64,000 nucleotides of DNA from Niveibacterium microcysteis (GTDB taxonomy: Bacteria > Pseudomonadota > Gammaproteobacteria > Burkholderiales > Rhodocyclaceae), in the NCBI RefSeq assembly GCF_017161445.1, contig NZ_CP071060.1:2604001-2668000 (forward strand). Reading direction: 5' to 3'. A program made the translations under genes and the position numbers. The first letter of the stretch is position 1. Every line of letters starts with the position of its first letter. Positions 15,488 through 24,232 of the stretch are shown piece after piece. The notes beneath the pieces were generated by a model. It was not told the origin of the DNA, did no database searches, and was given only the letters and a program-made list of their open reading frames with translations.

Positions 15488-16984
15488 ATGCCGACGCCTT
15501 CAACTTCGAACCCGACCGCACCGATCAGCGGTTGCGCCAGCGGCCGCTGTGGCTCCAGCACGCAACAAATCGACGAACTGGATGCCAGCACTGCGCAACG
15601 CGTGCAGGACCACCCCTGCTACTCCGAAGAGGCGCACAAGTACTTCGCGCGCATGCATGTGGCGGTGGCCCCCGCCTGCAACATCCAATGCAACTACTGC
15701 AACCGGAAGTACGACTGCAGCAATGAGTCCCGCCCAGGCGTCGTCTCGGAGGTTCTGACTGCGGCACAGGCAGTGAAGAAGACGCTCGCGGTCGCCGCCG
15801 CCATCCCGCAGATGAGTGTGCTGGGAATTGCCGGCCCGGGCGACGCGCTGGCCAACCCCGAGCGCACGTTCGCCACATTCGCCGAACTGTCAGAACGCGC
15901 GCCGGATCTGAAGCTATGCCTCTCCACCAACGGCCTGATGCTGCCGCGGTACGTCGACCAGATTGCGGCGTATCACGTTGATCACGTCACGATCACGATC
16001 AACTGCATCGACCCGGAAATTGGCGCGCAGATCTACCCATGGATCTTCTGGAACCACCGGCGCGTCACCGGCAGGGAAGCCTCGGAAATTCTCATCTCGC
16101 AGCAACAGAAAGGGCTCGAGATGCTGGTCGAACGCGGCATCCTCGTTAAGGTGAACTCGGTGATGATTCCGGGCATCAACGATCAACATCTCAAGGAAGT
16201 CTCTCGCGTTGTGCGCGCCAAAGGCGCGTTTCTGCACAACGTGATGCCGCTGATTTCCGACCCGGCGCACGGCACACACTTCGGTCTCACCGGCCAGCGC
16301 GGCCCGACCCCGCAGGAGCTGAAGGCCTTGCAGGACGACTGTGCCGGCGACATGAACATGATGCGCCACTGCCAGCAATGCCGTGCCGACGCCGTCGGCA
16401 TGCTGGGCGAAGACCGTGGCGCAGAGTTCACGCTGGAAAAGATCGAGGCAATGCAGATCGACGAGCACGCCGCCATGGGTCGGCGAATCGCACTGCGGGC
16501 GGCCATCAACGCCGAACTGGCCGAAAAGCGCGCTGCGCGCCATGCTGCGAGCGCCCAAGTCATTGCACTCCACCGCGCCACTGTATCGCCCGGTCGCCCG
16601 GTGCGGATGGCCGTCGCCAGCAGCACCGGCGCGATCATCGACACGCACTTCGGCCATGCGAAGTCTTTCCGCATTCTTGAGGTCACGGCCGATAGCGTGC
16701 ACACCCTTGGCACGCGTGCCGCCGCGCAGTACTGCGGTGGCGAGGCGGACTGCGGCGAGGCGGACAACACCCTCGCCCGAACCCTGGCCTCGCTCGCTGA
16801 CTGCGAGGTCATGCTCTGCTCGCGTATCGGTATCGAGCCGTGGGGAAAACTGGAGGCTGCGGGCATCCGCCCCGACGGATCGCACGCGATGGAGGACGTG
16901 GCGTCCGCCGCAAGAGCAGTCTGGCAAGCGATGCTCGAAAGCGGCCAACTCGCCAACGCGCCCGCGCATCAACGCCGCGCATAG
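15488..16984 (+). CDS. nifB: NifB, radical SAM enzyme of nitrogenase cofactor (NifB-co) synthesis
   Basis: Fuses two 4Fe-4S clusters with a SAM-derived carbide to make the NifB-co core of FeMo-co (498 aa). The radical SAM motif CNIQCNYC is at residues 64-71, and CYSEEAHKYFARMHV precedes it as in all NifB. Further cysteines (ADAVG-flanking HCQQCRADAVG near 297-307) match cluster ligands. A C-terminal NifX/NafY-like cofactor-carrier domain (about 360-480; MAVASSTGAIIDTHFGHAKSF) is fused, the usual proteobacterial form. It is the first gene of the nifB-fdx-draG unit. Confidence 0.97.
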   Translation: MPTPSTSNPTAPISGCASGRCGSSTQQIDELDASTAQRVQDHPCYSEEAHKYFARMHVAVAPACNIQCNYCNRKYDCSNESRPGVVSEVLTAAQAVKKTLAVAAAIPQMSVLGIAGPGDALANPERTFATFAELSERAPDLKLCLSTNGLMLPRYVDQIAAYHVDHVTITINCIDPEIGAQIYPWIFWNHRRVTGREASEILISQQQKGLEMLVERGILVKVNSVMIPGINDQHLKEVSRVVRAKGAFLHNVMPLISDPAHGTHFGLTGQRGPTPQELKALQDDCAGDMNMMRHCQQCRADAVGMLGEDRGAEFTLEKIEAMQIDEHAAMGRRIALRAAINAELAEKRAARHAASAQVIALHRATVSPGRPVRMAVASSTGAIIDTHFGHAKSFRILEVTADSVHTLGTRAAAQYCGGEADCGEADNTLARTLASLADCEVMLCSRIGIEPWGKLEAAGIRPDGSHAMEDVASAARAVWQAMLESGQLANAPAHQRRA

Positions 16985-16999
16985 CCGGAGCTCGCCGCA

Positions 17000-17245
17000 A
17001 TGGCACTTGAGATCATCGCCGGCTGCGTCAACTGCTGGGCCTGCGTCACACTCTGCCCGCATCAGGCGATCATCGAAGCGCAACCACACTTCCTGATTGA
17101 CCCGCTGCGTTGCACTGAGTGCGTTGATGCGCACGCCACACCGCAATGTGCGGCGATCTGCCCCGTCGAAGGCGTCATCGTGAATGAGCTCGGCGATCCG
17201 CTGAACCCGCCCGGATCGCTCTCCCCCCCCGCGCGCTTCGGTTAG
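17000..17245 (+). CDS. fdxN: NifB-associated 2[4Fe-4S] ferredoxin (FdxN type)
   Basis: 81-aa ferredoxin with CVNCWACVTLCP and a second cluster CTEC-x8-CAAICP. The longer gap between the second and third cysteines is typical of the nif/Alv ferredoxin group that follows nifB. It probably donates electrons for NifB-co synthesis or to nitrogenase. It begins 15 bases after the nifB stop with GGAG upstream, and draG starts nine bases after its own stop, so the three are one transcript. Confidence 0.92.
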   Translation: MALEIIAGCVNCWACVTLCPHQAIIEAQPHFLIDPLRCTECVDAHATPQCAAICPVEGVIVNELGDPLNPPGSLSPPARFG

Positions 17246-17254
17246 GCCGCGAGC

Positions 17255-18217
17255 ATGTCTGGCGACGGAATTCCCTCACCGTTCGACATGCCACCGATGC
17301 AATGCCTATGGCCAGCCGGCGCGGCAGCGCAACGTATTCGACAGCACGCGCGCGGGGCGATGCTCGGCCTCGCACTTGGCGATGCGCTGGGTGCAACGGT
17401 GGAATTCATGACCCCGCGCGAGATTCGCGCCCTGTACGGCTGCCACGCGCAGATCCGCGGTGGTGGCTGGCTGAGGCTACCGCCCGGTCAGGTGACGGAC
17501 GACACCACGATGGCATTCGCCGTCGCCGACACGCTTCTCGCCTCGCCCGATCCCGGGCCTGCCGACTTCGCGCGCGCCTTTGATGCGTGGATGCGCAGCA
17601 AGCCGGTCGACATCGGCAACACGGTGCGTCGCGGTGTGATGCGGTTTCGAAGAACCGGCGAAGCCTGTGTTCCCCCGTCCGACGATGCGGGCAACGGCGC
17701 AACGATGCGCTGCGCACCGATAGCGATCGCTCTGCTTGGCGCGCCACCCGAAACGATCCGCCGAATCGCGCTTTCGCAAGCGCGTGTCACGCACCACAAC
17801 CCGCTGACCGATGCCGCGACGCTGTTCGTAGTCGGCATGATCCAGGCCGGGATACTCGGGCACGGCATACGCGGCGTCATCGCGCTGGCCCACGCCCTGG
17901 TAAAGGCGTACCCGAGCTTCCACTTCCGAGCAAAACCGCAAAGCAACCCCACCGGCTACATCGTCGACACCATGCGCGTCGTTCTCCAGTCGATCGACAT
18001 CACCGACAGCTTCGAATCGGCACTGATCGACGTGGTCAACCGCGGCGGCGACGCCGACACAACCGGCGCAATCACCGGCGCGATACTCGGCGCCATGTAC
18101 GGCGAATCCGCCCTGCCACTCCACTGGCTGTCGGCACTGCGCCCCGATGTTGCGACGCACTGCAGGCGCTACGCAGACGGACTCTGCGAACGTGGGCTCT
18201 GGCCCTTCGCCTTGTGA
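17255..18217 (+). CDS. draG: DraG, ADP-ribosyl-[dinitrogen reductase] glycohydrolase
   Basis: Removes ADP-ribose from nitrogenase Fe protein to reactivate it (320 aa). Two metal-binding signatures are clear: GDALGATVEFM near residue 41 with VTDDTTMAF near 81, and NRGGDADTTGAITGAILGA near 265-283. The protein is somewhat longer at the N-terminus than typical DraG; internal ATGs at 17288 and 17297 are alternative starts. Location in a nifB operon supports a nitrogenase-specific role rather than a general ADP-ribosylglycohydrolase. The partner transferase draT is not in the window. Confidence 0.88.
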   Translation: MSGDGIPSPFDMPPMQCLWPAGAAAQRIRQHARGAMLGLALGDALGATVEFMTPREIRALYGCHAQIRGGGWLRLPPGQVTDDTTMAFAVADTLLASPDPGPADFARAFDAWMRSKPVDIGNTVRRGVMRFRRTGEACVPPSDDAGNGATMRCAPIAIALLGAPPETIRRIALSQARVTHHNPLTDAATLFVVGMIQAGILGHGIRGVIALAHALVKAYPSFHFRAKPQSNPTGYIVDTMRVVLQSIDITDSFESALIDVVNRGGDADTTGAITGAILGAMYGESALPLHWLSALRPDVATHCRRYADGLCERGLWPFAL

Positions 18218-18256
18218 CCTCGGACAGCTACGCGCCATCCCCCAAAAAGGGCTGTG

Positions 18257-19327
18257 CTAGAGGCGGAGCGCCTTGTCGTAGCCCGTCAGCTCAAGATAGC
18301 CACGGCCGACCTCCTGACCGCCCTCGTGAGCGCGTACCGCGCCCTCCCAGTAGATCGCACCTGTAGTGCTTCGGGTGTCGAGTTCCTGGTCGTCCATCAA
18401 GGGCGTCAGCGTCAGTGCGCGGCCAGCAAATCGGACGCGCTGCGACACAGGCCAGCGGACGTCAGAGCGCGGACTGCGCCAGTCGCGAAGCGTTTGCCAT
18501 GCGATGTCCGTGGGACCGTAGTGTTGGATAGCCCCATCCGCTCGCCGTAGGGTACCGCCGTGCCATAAGGCACTGCCGTCGCGCCGGCGCATGCGGAACA
18601 GCATCAACGCCGATCCGTCGTGAAGATTGATGCCGGTCCAGTCCCAACCCGCTGCCTCGGGATGCATCAGGCTGCTGGACCATTCGTGATCGAACCAGGC
18701 CCGCCCTTCAACCTCCAATGCCCGCCCTGCCGCACGTACCTGCCCGCGCACCGGCAACTGCGGCAGGCTCACATACTGGCTGGCGTGTTGCGCGCCGGGC
18801 GCCTTCTGGCTGAAGCCGCCATCACCGTGGAGCAATGGCGCACCACTTGGCCCAAAAGCAAGTTGCAAGGCGAAGTCGCCAGCGTCGACATCCGCCTTGA
18901 ACGAGTCCGCCTGCCGCCATAGGCGCCAACGATCAAGGCGCACATCGCAATCGCCAACACTTGCGCCGACCAGCCCCGCCATGCTGCGCGCTGTTCGGGC
19001 CGCATGCAGCAAATGCCCTGCGCCGGGCCATGCCACGGCCGCATGGGCAACGACAATGTGGTGAGCGGCGAAACGGCTCGGATTGCCCTCCGCAATGCCG
19101 GGCCGGATCTGGAAAAAGGTGAGCTGGAACCCGAATGGCGCAAGGCCCGCAGTCTCCAGCCAGCCGGTGAGATACCACCATTCGATGCGGTGCTCGGGGT
19201 GGGCGCCATGGTCTGCCGGAAAGCGCAGCACTTGCCGCTGCACGCTCGGGTATTCGGGCGCCGCGACGGCGGGCGCAAACGGTGCCGCGGCGAGCATGCC
19301 CAGCAGGCGACGACGCGTTGGCCGCAT
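18257..19327 (-). CDS. Lipocalin-like (AttH/CrtC-type) accessory protein of an ABC transporter
   Basis: 356 aa with a twin-arginine-like leader (MRPTRRRLLGMLAAAPFAPAV). The body is the AttH/carotenoid 1,2-hydratase lipocalin fold: HPEHRIEWWYLTGWL near residue 42 and DHEWSSSLMHPEAAGWDW in the middle are diagnostic. Such proteins commonly follow an FtsX-like permease and an ATPase, as here: ATG 19327 shares a base with the permease stop (TAATG). It is probably periplasmic and binds a hydrophobic ligand handled by the transporter. A true carotenoid hydratase is less likely without carotenoid genes. Confidence 0.82.
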   Translation of the reverse strand: MRPTRRRLLGMLAAAPFAPAVAAPEYPSVQRQVLRFPADHGAHPEHRIEWWYLTGWLETAGLAPFGFQLTFFQIRPGIAEGNPSRFAAHHIVVAHAAVAWPGAGHLLHAARTARSMAGLVGASVGDCDVRLDRWRLWRQADSFKADVDAGDFALQLAFGPSGAPLLHGDGGFSQKAPGAQHASQYVSLPQLPVRGQVRAAGRALEVEGRAWFDHEWSSSLMHPEAAGWDWTGINLHDGSALMLFRMRRRDGSALWHGGTLRRADGAIQHYGPTDIAWQTLRDWRSPRSDVRWPVSQRVRFAGRALTLTPLMDDQELDTRSTTGAIYWEGAVRAHEGGQEVGRGYLELTGYDKALRL

Positions 19328-21819
19328 TACGCGTCCTCCCGCACGGCGCGCACGGCATCCAGCCGCATTGCCTGGCTGCCGGCCCAGCGTGCCGCGAGCG
19401 CGGCAAACAAGAGCATCGCCACGGAGAACAGCGCAAGGCTGGCACCCGGCACCGCGAAGTCCATGCTCCAGTGAAAACTCTGCCGATTCACCACATAGAT
19501 CAGCAGCACGCTGATCGCGGCGCCCGCCAGCAGGCCGCCGAGCACACCGATCCCGGCGACCAAGGCACCTTCCAGTGCCAGCATGCTGCCGATCTGGCCG
19601 CGCGTGACGCCAATGTGCCGCAGCATGCCAAACTCTCGGCGCCGCGCCGCGGCAAGCGCTGCAAAGCTTGCGGCAATGCCGAAGAGGCCGATCAGCACGG
19701 CGCAAGCCTCCAGTGCGTAAGTCACTGCAAAGGTACGGTCGAACAGCGCAAGGCTGCTGCGCCGAATAAGTTCGGCACTTGCGATCTCGACACCGGGCCC
19801 GAAGACCTGCCGGACCTGGCCGCGCAGCGCATCCGGCGCCACACCCGCTGCAGCCCACACCGCCACATCGTTCACCCGCTGGTCACCGGTCAGCGCGCGA
19901 TACCGGGCAAGGTCGATCAGGATCGCGCCACTCTGCCGCGCGTAGTCACGCCAGATACCGGCCACTTCAAACCGCCGCAGGCTTTCGCCGATCGGGATCG
20001 TTACCTGCTGGCCCGGGCGCCAGCCATACAGATCGGTCATGGCCTCGGAGACCCAGATGCAATCCCCCGTGCACGCTCGCAATGCACGCATCGGGAATAC
20101 ACGGTCTGCCCCCTCGGCGGGTACCGGACGTGCCACCAGCGCAACCGGAAGGCTGTTGTCGCCTAGCCGGATCTGCTCATGCCGAATCGGCTCGACACGC
20201 GCTACGCCCGGGATCGCGGCAAGCCGCTGCAGGGCTGCTGAATCCAGACCCACCACCACCGCACCTTGAGCGGTGCGGACATACAGGTCAGCCGGCAAAA
20301 CCCGCCCCAGCCAGGCATCCACGGAATCGCGGAAAGACGCCACCATGATCGCCATCGCCACGGACAAGGCAACGCTCGCCAGAACACCCCCCGCAGCAAT
20401 CACGGCGTGGCTGGGTGCGGCTGCCACACGCGCACGAACGAGCCCGAGCAGCAAGCCTGGCCACCGCGTGAGCAAGCGGGTCACGAGATGAGCCAGTGCC
20501 GGCAGGCAAACCACCGCGCACGCAAGCACGCAGGCAACCGAAAGGTAACCGCCGACAGGCAGGCCGCCCAGCGGCGGCGCGCTTGCGAGGGCCAGTGCGA
20601 GCAGTGCGAGGCAGAGCGCGACGCGGTGATGGACACGAGCGGGTGGCAGCAAGGGCTGATGCGCGCTTCGCAGCGCCGGCGCAATGTCCGCATTGGCGGC
20701 ACGCCGCGCCGGCCACCACGAGCCGAGCGCAGAGGCCGCGAGGCCCAGCAGCAAGAACACAGCGCTCGCCGCGAGATCAAACTGCAGCGCCGGCCGCGAA
20801 CCGGCAAAGTAGCCCGCCCCCAGATCGCCACCCAGCGTGCGCAGCGCGATCGCGGCAAGGCCGTGCCCCGCGGCCACGCCTGCCAAGCCGCCGACAAGGC
20901 CCACGGCACAGCCCTCGGCGAGTACGCCGCCAAGCAATTGGCCGCGCGTCACCCCAAGCGCTCGCAGCAATGCAAACTCCGACTGCCGCCGAACCACCGA
21001 AAGACTCTGTGTGGCGAATACCAGAAAGGCGCCCGTCGCCAGCGCAATCACGGCCAGCATCGTCAGATTGGCGCGATAGGCGCGCGACATGTCGGCGGCC
21101 TGCATCTCGCGCTGCACTGGCGCCACGAGTTGCAGACCTGGCGGCAGCAGTGCTTGCAGCGCCGCACGGGTAGCCGGTGTATCGCCGTCGGTCGCCCAGC
21201 GTAAATCGATCCGCGTCAGGCGCCCAAGCATCCCCAAATGCCACTGCACGCCCGCGATATCCATCAGCGCGGCGACCTGACCAGGCGCGAAGCCGCCCGC
21301 CGTCCCCCCGACGCGAAGTGATACGGTCTGCAAGCCCGCTTGCAGCGTGATCGTCTGCCCCGTCCGCAGCGCGAAGGTCTGCAGGGCGGCAGGCGACGGG
21401 TAGATCACATCTGGATCGAGCAGCGCGCCTGCGTCCAAAGACGCATCGACTTCTGGACGAAGTGCTGGCTGCACCTGCATTGAGCGCAGCAGATCGAGGC
21501 CGACCACCCGCAGCGTTGCGTCGCGCCCCGGCAAGCGCACATCAACCTCCACCACCGGGCTTGCAAGCGCAAGGCCGTCGCTGATCGCGACGCGCGGAAA
21601 AATGGTTTCGTCGAAACCATTGCGCGGACCGACAAGCTGCAGATCCGCGTCGCCCGACAACACACGGACGCCGTGCGCAAACTCGTCGAGCGCCGATCGG
21701 TTCACGACACTGACCGCCACGCCCAGCGCGACACCCAGCATTACGGCGATCAGGCTCAGGCCGGTGGCAAACCGCCGCCGGCGCAGGCTGGATATGAAGA
21801 GACCGACGACCAGGTTCAT
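19327..21819 (-). CDS. FtsX-family ABC transporter permease (LolC/MacB-like)
   Basis: 830 aa. An N-terminal helix (about 12-35) and large periplasmic domain are followed by three helices, then a second duplicated half ending in another three-helix FtsX module (ARRREFGMLRHIGVTRGQIG and ALLRALGVTRGQLLGG are the two conserved cytoplasmic loops). This is the double-FtsX layout of YbbP/AttFG-type permeases that extract lipophilic substrates from the inner membrane. The start overlaps the ATPase stop by ATGA; the frame opens further upstream but lacks a better start. The substrate is unknown. Confidence 0.9.
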   Translation of the reverse strand: MNLVVGLFISSLRRRRFATGLSLIAVMLGVALGVAVSVVNRSALDEFAHGVRVLSGDADLQLVGPRNGFDETIFPRVAISDGLALASPVVEVDVRLPGRDATLRVVGLDLLRSMQVQPALRPEVDASLDAGALLDPDVIYPSPAALQTFALRTGQTITLQAGLQTVSLRVGGTAGGFAPGQVAALMDIAGVQWHLGMLGRLTRIDLRWATDGDTPATRAALQALLPPGLQLVAPVQREMQAADMSRAYRANLTMLAVIALATGAFLVFATQSLSVVRRQSEFALLRALGVTRGQLLGGVLAEGCAVGLVGGLAGVAAGHGLAAIALRTLGGDLGAGYFAGSRPALQFDLAASAVFLLLGLAASALGSWWPARRAANADIAPALRSAHQPLLPPARVHHRVALCLALLALALASAPPLGGLPVGGYLSVACVLACAVVCLPALAHLVTRLLTRWPGLLLGLVRARVAAAPSHAVIAAGGVLASVALSVAMAIMVASFRDSVDAWLGRVLPADLYVRTAQGAVVVGLDSAALQRLAAIPGVARVEPIRHEQIRLGDNSLPVALVARPVPAEGADRVFPMRALRACTGDCIWVSEAMTDLYGWRPGQQVTIPIGESLRRFEVAGIWRDYARQSGAILIDLARYRALTGDQRVNDVAVWAAAGVAPDALRGQVRQVFGPGVEIASAELIRRSSLALFDRTFAVTYALEACAVLIGLFGIAASFAALAAARRREFGMLRHIGVTRGQIGSMLALEGALVAGIGVLGGLLAGAAISVLLIYVVNRQSFHWSMDFAVPGASLALFSVAMLLFAALAARWAGSQAMRLDAVRAVREDA

Positions 21820-22481
21820 GCTGCGATCAGACAGCCATCGGCAAGCCGCAACACCCTGTCGGCCACCAGCGCAGCCTGGTGAGAGTGGGTCACCATCAGG
21901 CACATCGCACCCTGCTCTCGCACCTGCTTGGCGAGCAAGGCGAGCACGCGTGCTGCGTTGTCCGGATCAAGGTTGCCCGTCGGCTCGTCTGCCAGCACCA
22001 GCAAGGGCTGGTGCACCAGCGCGCGGGCAATCGCCACCCGCTGCATCTCACCGCCGGAGAGTTCCGAAGGCATGCTGGCCGCCCGCGCCGCAAGGCCGAC
22101 CCGTTCAAGCATCGCGGAGGCGGCTTTGGCGGCCGCTGGCGCGCGATGTCCGTTGAGCCGCAACGGAAGCGCAACGTTATCGCCGACCGACAAGTGCGGC
22201 AGGATGTGGAAGGACTGAAACACAAAACCCAGCGCGTGACGGCGCCACAAGGTCAGCGCGCGATCGTCGAGTCCGCCCAGGGCCTGCCCTGCGAGCGCAA
22301 TGGCCCCAGCGTCCGGCGTCTCCAGCCCGGCGATCAGGTTCAGCAGGGTGGATTTCCCCGTGCCGGACTCACCCATCACTGCCACGAACTCGCCGGCCTT
22401 CATGGTCAGTTGCAGGCCGGCAAAAAGCGGCCGCCCCGCAACCTGCTTCGCCAGGCCTTCAATTTCCAGTTGCCGCGTCAC
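21816..22481 (-). CDS. ABC transporter ATP-binding protein (LolD/MacB-like)
   Basis: 221-aa ATPase with Walker A GESGTGKST, signature LSGGEMQRVAIARAL, Walker B LLVLADEPTG and the H-loop THSH. It energises the FtsX-like permease encoded downstream (four-base overlap). The start is taken as GTG 22481 with AAGGGGGCAGG upstream, while a longer frame reaches 22532. It is divergent from hpnC with a gap under 80 bases. Confidence 0.9.
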   Translation of the reverse strand: MTRQLEIEGLAKQVAGRPLFAGLQLTMKAGEFVAVMGESGTGKSTLLNLIAGLETPDAGAIALAGQALGGLDDRALTLWRRHALGFVFQSFHILPHLSVGDNVALPLRLNGHRAPAAAKAASAMLERVGLAARAASMPSELSGGEMQRVAIARALVHQPLLVLADEPTGNLDPDNAARVLALLAKQVREQGAMCLMVTHSHQAALVADRVLRLADGCLIAA

Positions 22482-22557
22482 CCTGCCCCCTTGAATACCC
22501 CGTGCAGCCGGCCTCGTGCCAGGCCGCGCCACGCGGCTCCGCTATACTGCGGCCCCC

Positions 22558-23373
22558 ATGCCGGTTGACCACTACGAGAACTTCCCTGTCGCGTCCGTCC
22601 TCCTGCCGCGGCATCTGCGTCCGGCCGTGGAAGCGCTTTACGCCTTCGCACGCAGTGCGGACGACATTGCAGACGAAGGCGACGCGCCACCGATCCAGCG
22701 CCTTGCGCAGCTCAATGACTACCGCCGCGAGATCAATGCCATCGACCGCGGCGAGACACCGAAGTTGCCGATGTTCGCACGACTCGCGGCGGCCATTCGC
22801 GAGCACCAGCTGCCCACCGTGTTGCTACGCGACCTGCTGGACGCCTTCAGTCAGGACGTCGGCAAGACCCGCTACGCGGACTTCGCCGAACTGCGCGACT
22901 ACACGCGACGCTCGGCCGACCCCGTCGGGCGCCTGATGCTGCGGCTGTTCCGCGCCGACACATCGCAGCATGTACGCTGGTCTGACCAGATCTGCAGCAG
23001 CCTGCAGCTGATCAACTTCTGGCAGGACGTTGCGATCGACTGGGCCAAGGGCCGCGTGTATCTTCCGGCCGAAGATCTCGCCCGCTTCGGCGTCGACGAA
23101 GCCCAGATCGCCGATGGGCGCATTGACGCAAACTGGCGCGCACTGATGGCCTTCGAGGTCGGACGCGCACGCACCATGATGCTGGACGGGGCCGCGCTGG
23201 CGCTGGCCCTGCCGGGCCGCTTCGGCTGGGAATTGCGGCTGGTAGTTCAGGGCGGCCTGCGCATCTGCGAGGCCATCGAAAGCAATGATTACGACGTGTT
23301 CCGCCGCCGCCCCACGCTGGCACGGACAGACTGGCTGCGCCTGATCTGGCGCGCGCTGCGAATGAAACCATGA
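22558..23373 (+). CDS. hpnC: HpnC, hydroxysqualene synthase
   Basis: Squalene/phytoene synthase-family enzyme (271 aa) that converts presqualene diphosphate to hydroxysqualene in the HpnCDE route. The first Asp-rich motif is ARSADDIADEGD and the second is NFWQDVAIDWAKGRVYLP. The order hpnC then hpnD with an ATGA overlap is the standard hopanoid arrangement. The third enzyme, HpnE, is not in the window. ATG 22558 is used because it gives the family N-terminus VDHYENFPVASVLLP. Confidence 0.92.
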   Translation: MPVDHYENFPVASVLLPRHLRPAVEALYAFARSADDIADEGDAPPIQRLAQLNDYRREINAIDRGETPKLPMFARLAAAIREHQLPTVLLRDLLDAFSQDVGKTRYADFAELRDYTRRSADPVGRLMLRLFRADTSQHVRWSDQICSSLQLINFWQDVAIDWAKGRVYLPAEDLARFGVDEAQIADGRIDANWRALMAFEVGRARTMMLDGAALALALPGRFGWELRLVVQGGLRICEAIESNDYDVFRRRPTLARTDWLRLIWRALRMKP

Positions 23374-24203
23374 CGCCTGACGAATACTGCCAACAGAAAG
23401 CCGCCGCGAGCGGATCTTCCTTCTACTACAGCTTCCTGTTCCTGCCACCGGAGCGGCGCCGCGCGATCACCGCGCTCTACGCCTTCTGCCGCGAGGTCGA
23501 CGACGTCGTGGATGAAACGCTTGATCCGCAGCTCGCCCAGACCAAGCTTGCTTGGTGGCGAAAGGAGCTCGCCGCGGTCTACAACGGTACCCCGCAGCAT
23601 CCGGTTGGCAAGGCGCTGCAGCCGATGGTGCAGCAGTTCAACCTGCCGCAGGAGCACCTGTCCGAGATCATCGACGGCATGGAGATGGACCTCACGCAGT
23701 CCCGCTACCTAGACTTCAAGGGGCTCTCGCTATACTGCCACCGCGTGGCCGGCGTGGTAGGCCTGCTCGCTGCCGAGATCTTCGGCTACAGCAACCGGCA
23801 GACGCAGAAGTACGCCCACGAACTCGGGCTAGCCTTCCAGCTCACCAACATCATCCGTGATGTGGGCGAAGACGCGGGCCGCGGCCGCATCTACCTGCCG
23901 GTGGAAGACTTGCAGCGCTTCAACGTGACCGCGCGTGAGATCTCTGACCGTAAGCACTCGGAGAACTTTCGCGCGCTGATGGAATTCCAGATCGACCGCG
24001 CCGAACACCACTACGAGCAAGCGATGGCGCTGCTGCCGAAGGAAGACCGCAAATCGCAGCGCGCTGGCCTCGTGATGGCCGCGATCTACCGCACGCTGCT
24101 GAGTGAGATCCGCGCCGATGGCTGCCAGGTACTGACGCACCGCACCTCGCTCGGCCCGATTCGCAAACTCTGGATTGCGTGGCGCACTGCAGTGCGCGCG
24201 TGA
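23370..24203 (+). CDS. hpnD: HpnD, presqualene diphosphate synthase
   Basis: Condenses two farnesyl diphosphates to presqualene diphosphate (277 aa). Motifs: YAFCREVDDVVDETLD (first Asp-rich motif) and TNIIRDVGEDAGRGRIYLP (second), with the SFYYSFLFLP start typical of HpnD. It is translationally coupled to hpnC by ATGA and is the last gene of the rightward pair. Products feed squalene, and then hopanoids if a cyclase exists elsewhere. Confidence 0.93.
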   Translation: MTPDEYCQQKAAASGSSFYYSFLFLPPERRRAITALYAFCREVDDVVDETLDPQLAQTKLAWWRKELAAVYNGTPQHPVGKALQPMVQQFNLPQEHLSEIIDGMEMDLTQSRYLDFKGLSLYCHRVAGVVGLLAAEIFGYSNRQTQKYAHELGLAFQLTNIIRDVGEDAGRGRIYLPVEDLQRFNVTAREISDRKHSENFRALMEFQIDRAEHHYEQAMALLPKEDRKSQRAGLVMAAIYRTLLSEIRADGCQVLTHRTSLGPIRKLWIAWRTAVRA

Positions 24204-24232
24204 GGGTTCAAACGAGCAGGAACGGCGCGTGA

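Noticed and set aside
15914..17146. 410-codon frame antisense to nifB
   Set aside because: Covers intact NifB domains; no ribosome site or domain on the minus strand.
18257..19327. Carotenoid 1,2-hydratase (crtC)
   Set aside because: Neighbouring ATPase and FtsX-like permease fit the AttH accessory role; there are no carotenoid genes.
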